Shown here piece by piece: positions 1 to 9,842 of a DNA stretch of 64,000 nt. A program made the position numbers and the translations under genes. The DNA comes from Hybos culiciformis (lineage: Eukaryota > Arthropoda > Insecta > Diptera > Hybotidae): positions 84,959,936-85,023,935 of the forward strand of contig OZ023274.1 in the NCBI GenBank assembly GCA_964007475.1, given 5' to 3'. Positions within the stretch are counted from its first letter, which is position 1. Every line of letters starts with the position of its first letter. The notes beneath the pieces are model-generated. The model searched no databases. It saw nothing but the letters and a program-made list of their open reading frames with translations, and was not told where the DNA came from.

Positions 1-140
1 TGTTTTTTTTTTTTTCCTGAAAAATTTTGCTTACATCATATGAGAAATGTATTTTTTCTTTGTTTTTTTTTTTATTTTTTATTTTTAAATAAATTTCTTT
101 TTTTATAACTATTAAACAAATCAAGTCAAAAATAATTCAT

Positions 141-596
141 ATGGATATGGGTAATTCAAAACCTGTACGAAGGAAGTGTTTAGTAGAGCGTGTTGGAGAT
201 GCAAAATTTTGTTGTACTCATTTTAAACTTTATGTTTCGTGTGAAAATCACATCAAAAAAAATTATCGAGATGTGTGTTTAAACTTTATAGACCCGCGCA
301 AAGTCTTAGCATTAAAAAAAAAAAAAAATTACAAGAACATTTAGGAATATTTAAAAAGTCCAAGTCTTCTGAAGTTTCTACCAATTTGGTTCAGAAATTT
401 TTTGATTACTCCAGAAACATATCAAATAGAGGGTGCTGTTAAAGAATTTGCAAAAAATTCCGAAAAGAATGGTTTCGATTTCAATAATCAACCTTTATGT
501 AAATTTGTAAAAAAAATCGATAATCAGTGTCATCTGTTAACCAAAAAGAAGAAAAGTTCAGTTTTTTTCATTATTATGCTCCTTTCGTTTGACTGA
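141..596 (+). pseudogene. Decayed reading frame, unrecognised
   Basis: One frame stays open from an ATG at 141 to a stop at 596 except for a single TAG at 342-344, just after a long A run (about 314-328) where slippage could also have broken it. The first part is Cys- and basic-rich, with the motif RRKCLVERVGD and then CCTHFKLYVSCENH. The second part contains TPETYQIEGAVKEFAKNSEK. The composition is more protein-like than that of the neighbouring short frames. Open but broken pieces seem to continue to about 1040. I do not recognise the family. A transposon-encoded protein or a dead host gene are equally possible, and chance openness cannot be excluded. Confidence 0.3.
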
Positions 597-1618
597 AGAA
601 AGGAACTTTATTATAAGTTTTTTTTTTGACGGTTGCGATGTGATGCTCAGAATCATAATTCTATTCTGCCAGAAATGATATTATATTTCTTAAAAACATC
701 GAAAAGTGTAGAGGAGATATCGCTTAGATTTTTTGAAGTAATCCAGGGTCACAGTGAATACGATTCTCCTAATATCACTATTTTTTAAGATATGTCAGTA
801 GCTGGCGATATTTTTATTCTCAGGCAGTTGCATATTAAAATCATTAAGGTTCAAGAATTTCTTTGACTTTAAATCATGTTCCTGAGATCTAAGAATTTTG
901 GCTGTGAAAAAAGATGGTTCTCGTTATGCTTTATATAAATAAATAAATAAGATAATTGTACTAGTACTAATACACATTGTGATGCAAATTTAACACCATC
1001 AAATTCAATGATGTTAGATGATTGGATGAAATAATGGGCTGAATTTGAATAATCAAGCACTTCAATGTAGAAGGAGAAAAGCAGCTAATGAAGCAATAAT
1101 AAATGTAAAAAATGTTATTTCTTTAATCAAGCATTAGTTGTTAAAATACTTATTTTAAATGTTTACAAATAAATAAATAAATAAAATTGAGCAAAAATTT
1201 TTAAAACGCTTTTTTATAAAGACCGGCAAAACAAAAGAAAAGTATGAACAAAATTTTTCTATATTAAAATGTACGTGAACTAATAAACAACTTTAATAAT
1301 ATGGAATGCTTTCTTTAATTCATATAAATATCTCTTTTGGGCACCAGACTGCTGGACTCGTTTTGGTACTTACCATTTAAAATTATCAATAATTCACCAA
1401 AAGCAAAAACCAATTTCAACCGTAAACAATAACGAAACACGAAATTGACTTTGAAGGAAATAAACAGAGTCTACTATTAATTAAAACTCCACTAAAATAA
1501 TCTACAAAATAATCTTATGTGAATTTGCACAATCTAAGATTTTTCTGTTTTAACAGAGTTAAAGGTAGCAAGCAGACAAGAAAATTACTTAAATATATTT
1601 TATGTAAAATAGAATTTG

Positions 1619-1697
1619 ATTTGTTTTTTGGTGCCCCCCAAATCATGGTGCTCTAGGCAATTGTCTAATTTGCCTACGGTGTAATACGCCGCTGCCC
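1619..1697. mobile_element. hAT-like terminal relic
   Basis: A short GC-richer block contains GGTGCCCCCC, GCTCTAGGCAATTG and, at its right edge, GCCGCTGCCCC. The CTAGGCAA word also occurs just inside the hAT element at 9843-10925 (GCGCCCTAGGCAAAC). The block looks like one end of an old hAT-type element. No partner end or target duplication was found, so the boundaries are approximate. Confidence 0.35.
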
Positions 1698-1922
1698 CCA
1701 AGTAAAGTAAATAAAAACTAAAATCATCTATCTCTCCTGTAAAAAAAGTGAAAAATCACTCACGACTGTTGGTGAGATGAGAAACAGAATGAACAATTAT
1801 GCGTTAAATAGTACAATAGTACTAAGGAAATCGAAATAATATGCCAAGAAACTTTGACAATTTAAATTCAATAAAAAAACCAAAAATCTAAATTATAATA
1901 ATTAAATTTGAAATCAATTTAT

Positions 1923-4900
1923 ATGGAAAATCGTAAGCAAATAACTTGTAAATATCAAAATTTATCAACTAAATCCGAAACTATAAGAACAAAATGTAAA
2001 GAATTACTTTTAACAGATGAACAAATTAATGAAGTGGCTTGCAAAATTTCGCATCAAATTGAATGTGGGCTTGGCAAAGATACTCACAATAATGCTGACA
2101 TTAAATGTTATATAACATACATTCAAGATGTACCAACTTGCGATGAAGAAGGAAGATATTTAGCATTAGATTTAAGTGATTCAAATTTTCGTTTTATGTT
2201 AATTGATTTGGACGAAGATTGCGAAATTCATTCGAAAATTTATGAAATTTGTTTAAGTTTTATGACTGGGCCGGGTTACAAACTTTTTGACTATATAGCC
2301 GAATGTTTAGCTACTTTTATGATTGAACAAAAAATTCAGAAAGAAAAACTTCCATTAGGATTCATATTTTCATTTCCATTTAAACATTTTGGTTTATCTA
2401 AGGGTGTATTAATTAAATGGACGAAAGGTTTTAGTTGTTCCGGAGTTATTGGAAAAGATGTTGTTCAATTACTAAGAGACGCTATTGCTAGGCGTGGTGA
2501 TATTGAAATAAATGTTTGCGCTATTCTTAACGATTCAGTGTGTGCTATGCTATCTTGTGCGTGTGAAACTCGAAATTGTAAAGTTGGGGTTGTAATTGGA
2601 AGTTCAACTAATGCATCTTATGTTGAAAAAGTTGAAAAAGTTGAACATTTCGAATCTGGTGAAAACAAAAAAGAACATGTTGTTATAAATACAGAATGGA
2701 GTACTTTTGGTGATAATGGTGATTTAGATTTTATTCGTACACAATTTGATAAGCTCCTAGATTGTGAAAGTAATAATCCAGGGGAGTCAACATATGAAAA
2801 AATGGTATCTGGTATGTACATGGGAGAATTAGTACGTATCATTTTGGTTACATTCACCAAAGCCCGTCTATTATTTAATGGTATAGGTTCAAATTTATTG
2901 TATACTAAAGGAAAGTTTAACACAAAATATCTGTTCCAAATTGAATGTGATGAAGTTGGTGATTACAGTAATTGTTATTCTGTCCTTAATGAATTAAATA
3001 TTACAAATGCAACAAATGAAGATTGTGCAAATGTTCGTTATATTTGCTCTTGTATTTTAACTAGATCTGCTCATTTAGTATCATGTGGGGTTGCTGTATT
3101 AATAAACAAAGTGAATGAGCCAAATATCACGATTGCCATTGATGGTTCAGTTTATCGTTTTCATCCTGAATACGTAAAATTAATGTGCTGCAAAATACGA
3201 AAATTAATTGAACCATCTATAGAATATAGTCTCATGGCTTCCGAACATGGTTGCGGGCGAGGAGCAGCTCTAGTTACGGTAGCAGCCTTACGCGAGAATA
3301 AACCCAATGAGGCAACAGCTACGGTTAATGCAGACAGGTCTTCTCTTGGTAAAAAACATGAAGATAAATTTTTTAAAATTGATACGGGAGAATCTCAAGA
3401 ACAGTCTTTAACAAAGACACAACAGATATCTTTGGATGAAAAATCTGAAGCTTTCAAAACTCCAAATCATTCTCATGCTAGGTCTTCACTTGATAAAAAA
3501 TCTGATGATAAATCTAAGGAGGCAGAACGGAATACGTCTGGTAAAAAATCAGATGAAAAGACAGAAATAAATGCAAATGAATCCGATGTTAAATCTTTAC
3601 TTGATGAAAAATCTAATGATAAATCTTTAAAAAGTACTTTCGAAGAGAAAACAGATATAGCTAAGGTGTCAGAACCGAGTACGCTTGATAAAAAATCTCA
3701 TGAAAAGACGGACGAAGTAAATGCAAATGAATCCGATTTTAAATCTTCACTTGATAATAAATCTGATGATGAGTCTTTAAAAAAGACTTTCGAAAAGAAA
3801 ACAGATGTGGGGACAGAACGGAGTATGCTTGATGAAAAGACAGACGAAATAAATGCAAATGAATCCGATGTCAAATCTTCACTTGATAATAAATCTGATG
3901 ATGAGTCTTTAAAAAAGACTTTCGAAGAGAAAACAGATGAGGCCAAGGTGGCAGAACGGAGTACGCTTGATACAAAATCTGATGAAAAGACAGACGAAAT
4001 AAATACAAATGAATCCGATGTTAAATCTTCACTTGAAAATGAATCTGATGATGTGACTAAGGTGGCAGAACGGAGTACACTTGATATAAAATCTCATGAA
4101 AAGACGGACGAAATAAATGCAAATGAATTCGATGTCAAATCTTCACTTGATAATAAATCTGATGATAAGTCTTTAAAAAAGACTTTCGAAGAGAAAGCAG
4201 ACGTGGCCAAGGTGGCAGAACGGAGTACGCTTGATACAAAATCTGATGAAAAGACAGACGAAATAAATACAAATGAATCCGATGTTAAATCTTCACTTGA
4301 AAATGAATCTGATAAGGTGGCAGAACGGAGTACACTTGATAAAAAATCTCATGAAAAGACGGACGAAATAAATGCAAATGAATTCGATGTCAAATCTTCA
4401 CTTGATAATAAATCTGATGATAAGTCTTTAAAAAAGACTTTCGAAGAGAAAGCAGACGTGGCTAAGGTTTCAGAACGAAATACGCTTGATAAAAAATCTG
4501 ATGAAAAGACAGACGAAATAAATGCAAATGAATCCGATGTTAAATCTTCACTTGATAATAAATCTGATGATTTAAAAAAGACTTTCGAAGAGAAAACAGA
4601 TGAGACTAAGGTGGTGGTGTATGATAGGTTTTCTCGTGAAAGTAAATCTGATGATACGTCTTTGGAAAAGACTTTCGAAGAGAAACCAGATATTGTTGAT
4701 AAGCCTGATAAGTCTTTAAAAAAGACTTCCGAAGAGAAAGCAGATGAGGCTACGCTGGTGGTGTATGATAGGTTTTCTCGTGAAAGTAAATCTGATGATA
4801 CGTCTTTGGAAACGACTTTCGAAGAGAAACCAGATATTGTTGATAAGCCTGATAAGTCAGTTTCTGAAACAACATCTGATAAAAAGCCATCAAAAGACGA

Positions 4901-5120
4901 AACAGTTTTAGGTGGTGCGGCACTTGTTGAAACATCTAGTAAACTGAAACTAACAAAAGGCCAAGAAAAAGATAATAAGCCACTTCCTAAAACGAAACCT
5001 GAGGGAAAAAACGAAAAGGTTGTTTTCGAGCGGGGTTCAGGTTTGTTTGATACGGATGATTCTAATGACTCTGATGAAAATCCAACGATTTCTGCTGATG
5101 CAGGAAAAAAATTACCATGA
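1923..5120 (+). CDS. Divergent intronless hexokinase-like protein with long charged repeat tail
   Basis: The frame is open from 1908, but that codon is TTG. The first ATG is at 1923, giving 1065 residues. Residues ~20-457 match the whole hexokinase fold: GRYLALDLSDSNFR (77-90), LPLGFIFSFP, WTKGF (166-170), AILNDS (200-205), IGSSTN (225-230), NTEW (256-259), EKMVSGMYMGE, IDGSVYRFHP and SEHGCGRGAAL (440-450). Hexokinases phosphorylate hexoses with ATP in the cytosol. Residues equivalent to the glucokinase sugar ligands are present (S150, T167, K168, N203, catalytic D204, N230, E258, E292). All three nucleotide-phosphate loops are altered: canonical GT becomes DS at 86-87, GTG becomes GSS at 226-228, and DGSG becomes HGCG. 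Residues ~475-1065 are Lys/Asp/Ser/Glu-rich, repetitive and probably disordered. With no introns and a long intact frame, this is best read as an expressed retrocopy, by analogy with the divergent testis hexokinases of flies. Catalysis is uncertain. Confidence 0.85.
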   Translation: MENRKQITCKYQNLSTKSETIRTKCKELLLTDEQINEVACKISHQIECGLGKDTHNNADIKCYITYIQDVPTCDEEGRYLALDLSDSNFRFMLIDLDEDCEIHSKIYEICLSFMTGPGYKLFDYIAECLATFMIEQKIQKEKLPLGFIFSFPFKHFGLSKGVLIKWTKGFSCSGVIGKDVVQLLRDAIARRGDIEINVCAILNDSVCAMLSCACETRNCKVGVVIGSSTNASYVEKVEKVEHFESGENKKEHVVINTEWSTFGDNGDLDFIRTQFDKLLDCESNNPGESTYEKMVSGMYMGELVRIILVTFTKARLLFNGIGSNLLYTKGKFNTKYLFQIECDEVGDYSNCYSVLNELNITNATNEDCANVRYICSCILTRSAHLVSCGVAVLINKVNEPNITIAIDGSVYRFHPEYVKLMCCKIRKLIEPSIEYSLMASEHGCGRGAALVTVAALRENKPNEATATVNADRSSLGKKHEDKFFKIDTGESQEQSLTKTQQISLDEKSEAFKTPNHSHARSSLDKKSDDKSKEAERNTSGKKSDEKTEINANESDVKSLLDEKSNDKSLKSTFEEKTDIAKVSEPSTLDKKSHEKTDEVNANESDFKSSLDNKSDDESLKKTFEKKTDVGTERSMLDEKTDEINANESDVKSSLDNKSDDESLKKTFEEKTDEAKVAERSTLDTKSDEKTDEINTNESDVKSSLENESDDVTKVAERSTLDIKSHEKTDEINANEFDVKSSLDNKSDDKSLKKTFEEKADVAKVAERSTLDTKSDEKTDEINTNESDVKSSLENESDKVAERSTLDKKSHEKTDEINANEFDVKSSLDNKSDDKSLKKTFEEKADVAKVSERNTLDKKSDEKTDEINANESDVKSSLDNKSDDLKKTFEEKTDETKVVVYDRFSRESKSDDTSLEKTFEEKPDIVDKPDKSLKKTSEEKADEATLVVYDRFSRESKSDDTSLETTFEEKPDIVDKPDKSVSETTSDKKPSKDETVLGGAALVETSSKLKLTKGQEKDNKPLPKTKPEGKNEKVVFERGSGLFDTDDSNDSDENPTISADAGKKLP
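3480..4859 (+). repeat. In-frame tandem repeats coding the hexokinase-like tail
   Basis: About eight units built on [S/N]TLDxKSxEKTDEIN and then NESDVKSSLDNKSDD, often followed by SLKKTFEEK and AKVAER. Unit lengths vary (about 35, 38, 46 and 50 residues), always in multiples of three. Two unit types alternate and form a higher-order repeat: blocks starting at 4061 and 4316 are 255 bp apart and nearly identical, and blocks at 3947 and 4211 are 264 bp apart. At the right end are two different units starting YDRFSRESKSDDTSLE (4614-4757 and 4758-4859; 144-bp offset). The near-identity of DNA copies implies recent unequal exchange or slippage with the frame preserved. Confidence 0.9.
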
Positions 5121-5171
5121 AATTTACAAAGTTTTTGATCTTAAAATTTTCAGGCTTTACGTTTTTATGAG

Positions 5172-5177
5172 AATAAA
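5172..5177 (+). terminator. Poly(A) signal AATAAA after the hexokinase-like gene
   Basis: A canonical AATAAA lies about 52 bp past the TGA stop of the hexokinase-like frame, a plausible distance for 3' end formation. In DNA this AT-rich the hexamer also occurs by chance, so support comes only from its position. Confidence 0.4.
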
Positions 5178-5665
5178 ATGTATCATTTCCTGATATTAAA
5201 TTTAATTTTTCTTTCTCAGTTTAATGAAGTTTTGTCATAGGTTTTATTGTGTTTCTTGAAATATATAAATCATTATTTATAAAAAAATTCTAGCCATAAC
5301 GCTCAACCAAACCTTGTTCGATTTAAAATTTGATATTCAAAATGAATGCAGGATTAAGACAAATTAAATTTGTTAATTCAGTCTTGACAATAATTCACTA
5401 ATTTTAAAATTTATTCTTAATTTTGCATATTTTTTACCAAGACGGTCTAGAGCAAAAAAAAGTGAATTTTTTAAAAAATAAAAACCAGGGTGCGGTTTTG
5501 GAATAGCTCGATGTTGACTTGCAAGGTTCACCGTAAGGTATCTATAAAAACTATAAGCTACTTTAAAACACACAAAACATAAATAACAAAAACAAATAAA
5601 AAAATTAAAGATAGGAGAAAAACACTTCTTTTCTTAGCAGGGTTTTTTAGAAACATATTTTTTCT

Positions 5666-5845
5666 ATGCCGATGACACCAAGACGCCACAAGGCCGATTG
5701 TTATTTTATTCTGCAAGCCGGACTAAAAAAAGTCGAAGATGACGTCTGTTCTCCGTGTTTACTCGTTTACTGCGCATATAAAAAGTTTCAATCTATGTCA
5801 GCTGAACGATGGATACTAACGATTTGTAATTTAAATTGGAGGTGA
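5666..5845 (+). other. Small open frame (59 codons) in GC-richer island, unassigned
   Basis: ATG at 5666, TGA at 5843-5845. The peptide contains KADCYFILQAGLKKVEDD and CLLVYCAYKKFQ. Its base composition differs clearly from the surroundings, which suggests a former coding or mobile sequence rather than chance. I recognise no family. No start context, splice site or poly(A) signal supports expression. Confidence 0.2.
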
Positions 5846-7014
5846 CGAATGACATGTGCAGTCAATAGAAATTTGAATATCTAGGAATGTGAATATCTAG
5901 AAATGTGATAGAATCTCTGAATAAAAATATGCTTTCGTTATTATGTTCCATCCTTGCTCTTTTTTTTAAGCCCGTTTTCCATCAAAAATACTATATTTTT
6001 TCACTTTATCTGTCGGTAACAGATTTTTTATATTTAAGTATATATATTACTTAAAAAAAAAATAGTACACTTATACAGTGTGGTGGAAATCGATGTTCGG
6101 TTATGTAAACAATCGATGTTGCGTTATTAAACAATATTTAATTTTGATTAAACATACTGACTTATTTAAAATCAGTTTCTAAAATATAAAGGAACATATT
6201 GTCAAATGTCGACTTCGTTAACGAATAAAAAATATGGTATGGTAATAAATAATGTGTTACAATGAAATATAAAATTGGAAGCATATTGCGCCATTATCAA
6301 TGAATGCAAATGCAATGAAATCAATAAAAATCTTACTGGTTAAAAATTATATATAAATCTTTGAACAATACAATTTTACTGCATACATCATGTTCATAGG
6401 AATGTTAGAATTTTGAATCAATTTTTACCCCACTTAATTTTTGAAGAAATGTGACATGTATATATACATAAAATCTATAAACTAAATCTACCATTTATGT
6501 ATCTACACTAAACAACACATGTGCATTTTATTCAATTTTAGTGCACAACTAATTAAATATATGATTGTTTCAATGTTGGGTGGGAAGAACATTTTGCTTC
6601 ATAATCTAAAACTATGCAATTCAGCTAAAATTTCGAAATCGTTTATATGTATCTACTTTTTACATAAAAATAAATATAAGATATTATAATTTTATTTAAA
6701 ATGTATTTGTTACAAGTTAAAAATTGATATTGTTGAGTAAGTACGGAAGAAATAACAATAATATTCAATTCATTATAACAGATGTCAGCATTCAAAGATG
6801 ATTGTATTGTATTGTAATTAATTAAGAGAAGGTCACCAAAAAAGTAAAAATTCATAAAAATATTAAGATTTAAGGGACAAAATTTATATTTTATTAAAAA
6901 AATTTTTAAATGCTAATATCGGCCATTCTCATGTCATAAAATCATAGATAATAATATATCAGCATGCAGTTTTAAGTAATTGGAAGATCTCTAGTCTTTA
7001 CTTCATTGTCATTT

Positions 7015-7185
7015 TCGGCACATTTGGTTGGGTAACTCACGCGCCGCCAATTGTAAAAAAATCTCACTTTCCCAAGGTCTTCCATTTGCCGAGATACACA
7101 TTATGTGAAACTTTCATATCAATCGGATATATAGATATATAGAGTTTTTAAGGAACTCACAGATAGACACACGAACATACATTTT
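7015..7185. mobile_element. Probable degenerate transposable-element tail
   Basis: Contains CATATCAATCGGATATATAG followed by AACTCACAGATAGACACACGAACATACA. This layout of a short 'finds its register' sequence and then an ACAGAYAGACACACG-type tail is common at the 3' ends of insect interspersed repeats. There is no terminal repeat or target duplication, so the class is unassigned. Confidence 0.3.
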
Positions 7186-7883
7186 TTATATAAATTGTCT
7201 GTAGATTAATAGGGACATAAATGTATATGTAAAATAATTTTTATTATATCAAGCAGGTTTCATTGTTTTTTTTTTAATATTTTTAATAGACTTAATGAGA
7301 CCTGTAAGCCTGTAACCTATTTATATTTTTTCACACATTAGTCCGCAATAAATATAAAATTATAAATACAAGGTATTTATAATGAAATACCATTGATAAA
7401 ATTGTAGATTAAGCTCATCGAAGTACGAAACTAATTAAATTTTAATGGAGGTGACAAAAAAGGCGGTTTTTTCAATACAACAAAATGTGGTAAATAATAA
7501 ATATTTTTATATTTTATTTTTAATAAGAAAAAAGAAGCAAAAACTGATCGCTTTTAAAAAAAAATATTCACAGTAAATGAATGAATAATTGAATTTAATT
7601 TCATTCTTATTATATGAATATTTAAACAAATGCAAATTCAAATATATTAATTATTCTTCAGTTTTATTAAAATTATAAACATTGCAATAATTTTAATGAG
7701 GCAATAAAAGCCGTTACTGAAAATTTTCAAATGATTGTACACACTCTGAATGGATTAAAATTGGATTAACGCGTCATTATATAGGTTGTTTTTTTCGAAC
7801 CCGATATAGACAAATTTTTATTTTCTATTCGAAAAATCAACACCAACATTTGAACATTTAAGAATGATTTCGGCAACAGTTAT

Positions 7884-8045
7884 TTTTAGTAAGCTGTATT
7901 TTGTACGGGTGTAGGCCAAGATTTTCGCGAATAATACTGGACGGCCAGAGCCTTAATTCCTACGACGACGGACAACGAATTGATAAATTTGGATCTTCTT
8001 CCACATTTTCGTCGATATTCCTTTCAGTACGCACATTCCTTCGAC
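7884..8045 (-). pseudogene. mariner/Tc1-superfamily transposase fragment
   Basis: Reading the minus strand from about 8045 to 7884 gives RRNVRTERNIDENVEEDPNL and SIRCPSS, then an in-frame stop, then ELRLWPSSIIRENLGLHPYK and IQLTK. This is the helix-turn-helix linker of mariner-type transposases, whose usual end is LGLHPYKIQLTQEL. Only about 53 codons survive, and no catalytic DDE region is seen. Leftward the frame degrades. A run beginning TGTACACACTCTGAATGG at about 7737 could be the remaining terminal repeat. On the right the fragment is cut by the SINE at 8058, which probably inserted into it. It cannot encode an active enzyme. Confidence 0.7.
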
Positions 8046-8057
8046 ATGTTGGTGTTA

Positions 8058-8186
8058 GTCGGCTGTCATGGTGTAGTGGTATTGCCCTTATCCTACGGCG
8101 TGTTCGGTTGTGGGTTCGATTCCCACCTCGGACTGGAATTTGTGTCAATTTTTCAATTTGTCTCACTTGAACTAAGTGTTTGTGTT

Positions 8187-8219
<33 letters not shown>
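8058..8219 (+). mobile_element. tRNA-derived SINE, copy 1
   Basis: A tRNA-like head has a Pol III A box (TGGTGTAGTGG, 8069-8079) and B box (GGTTCGATTCC, 8113-8123). The T arm is perfect: GTGGG, 7-nt loop, CCCAC. After the head comes the body GACTGGAATTTGTGTCAATT and TTTCAATTTGTCT, then a long T run (about 8188-8219). The first 106 bp recur at 20268-20373 with only about five differences. That proves an interspersed repeat and not a functional tRNA gene, since the acceptor stem pairs poorly. Confidence 0.85.
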
Positions 8220-8220
<1 letters not shown>

Positions 8221-9834
8221 CGCATCATTAAGATAGTATGTTGTAAGAAATCTATTCACAATTCGATGGATGGCTTGTTCAAATCGACGATTTTTTGCCA
8301 CATAAAAATTATGAGGCTTCCATAAATTGCGCGAATCGATAAAGTTTTTAATAGTTAATAATTTGTTAGAGTTGAATATATAAAAAAAAAAATAAATAAA
8401 AAAAATAAAAATATGTTTTTTTGTTTTCTTTAAGAAAAATAAAAAGGTTTTATTTATTTAATTGCATTAATTATTTAATTATTAATGTACACAAGCACTC
8501 ACAAATAAATTTATGTCATATATTTTTATTATTTTTTTTTTTTATTATTATTATAATGTACAACAAGTTACAGTGGAAGCAGTCAAATTATTATTTTTAT
8601 TTATTTAAAATTTCCCATACAAAATGTATTAAAAACAAATTTTTCTAAATTTTTCGACAGCGGCGACACCTGAGGGGTGCAATTAAAAACAGAAACCCTA
8701 TTTACAGACAACACCAAATATATTCAAAATTTGGTGGCATTTGGATTTGTAGTTTCCGAGATTAGGGGTTCCAACATAAGCACCAACGTTTTTATATATT
8801 AAGATATACATTAATATAATAAATACATAATTAGGCTTTTTTTCAATTTTTTTTTTTTTTTTCGATTTTGCAGATAAATAGAATGATAGATGTAAGTTCA
8901 TAATAAAATAATAAAGTTATACTCAATCCAAAACGCAAACAATACAATGTAGTTTAGATGATGTATTATAAATGTATTATAAATTTTATTTATGTATTAT
9001 AAATTTTATAAATTTGTAAATTGAATGTATGCTAACGTATTTATAAGTAATTGAGTCTCAAACGGCCCATTTGATCATTGTAAAACTTTGTATTCGGGTA
9101 TACTTGGCGTGTCATAGGCATATACTCGCCGATAAAATCGGATTGCGACGAACAAGCGAGAACCTCGTGAAATTGCGAGAATTATAAAAATGAATTATTT
9201 GATAAATACTATGTAGGACGAAACAATGTTCGCTCCGTGATATAGTAGGTATAGTAAATAAATAAATAAATAAAAAATAAAAATAATAAACCGAATTTTA
9301 TTTTCTGACAATATAAAATACATATAATTTTGAATATACAATATTGGAGAAACTGTAAAAACACTAGTTGTATTTGAAGATTCATTAAACTTTGAAAATA
9401 TGAAATTTTATTGAATTGCAATTATTATTAAATACGCATATATATAATAACTTTTTAAAAATTTTTTATCAAATGCATTGTAGCCAAAGTTGCAAAGTAT
9501 TTTTTTTAAAATTATAATTAAATATATATCAAATTTTTTCATTTAAAAATGCAATTCTTCTTGAATATCATATATATATCAATATATTTATTTTACATAC
9601 TTTCTAAATTTCAATTTCTTTTTTTGATTAAGGTGTTTTTTCATCTTCAAATCATACATTTTTTTTAACTTTTCTACTACAATAAAATCACTAAATTCAA
9701 AAAGGGCTCATGACGATTTTCCAAATTTCCAGGTGGTTTTATTAATTAAAAGGCTTAATTTAAGAATGATTTTTAAAGTTGCTATGTTAAACTGGCAGTT
9801 TTAGAAGAAATTTAAAAGAATATATAATAATATA
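8220..9834. other. AT-rich intergenic region
   Basis: Homopolymer and (AAAT)n-rich DNA, including (AAATAAAT)n near 8390-8410 and 9256-9285. A slightly GC-richer patch at 9060-9180 is unassigned. No gene, RNA gene or bounded mobile element was recognised. Confidence 0.5.
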
Positions 9835-9842
9835 CATATATA

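Larger units (their letters stand above)
1..1907. other. AT-rich intergenic region with decayed elements
   Basis: Noncoding DNA left of the hexokinase-like gene. It holds the decayed frame at 141-596, an AAAT/AAATA-rich stretch near 941 and 1168, and a hAT-like end near 1630. Between about 600 and 1040 the sequence is less AT-rich than usual and looks like broken coding DNA, but I cannot assign it. No RNA gene was recognised. Confidence 0.6.
5178..7700. other. Intergenic DNA with a GC-richer island
   Basis: Mostly AT-rich noncoding sequence. About 5640-5870 is distinctly GC-richer and contains a 59-codon frame (5666-5845). At 6087-6132 a short block is duplicated in tandem (AATCGATGTT twice, 23 bp apart). 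Around 7015-7185 is a probable transposable-element tail. No gene is recognised elsewhere. Confidence 0.55.

Noticed and set aside
2618..2923. Minus-strand open frame inside the hexokinase-like gene
   Set aside because: Shadow of the intact plus-strand gene; no homology and Ser/Pro/Leu composition that mirrors its codons.
3698..3946. Minus-strand Ser/Phe-rich open frame over the repeats
   Set aside because: Produced by the antisense of the repeated KKTFEEK/KSDD units.
5661..5690. YADDTK-like reading resembling a reverse transcriptase box
   Set aside because: The match is a few codons in a frame that is otherwise not RT-like; no flanking RT motifs were found.
8058..8132. Functional tRNA gene
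   Set aside because: A and B boxes and T arm are good, but the acceptor stem does not close and the same sequence plus body recurs at 20268.
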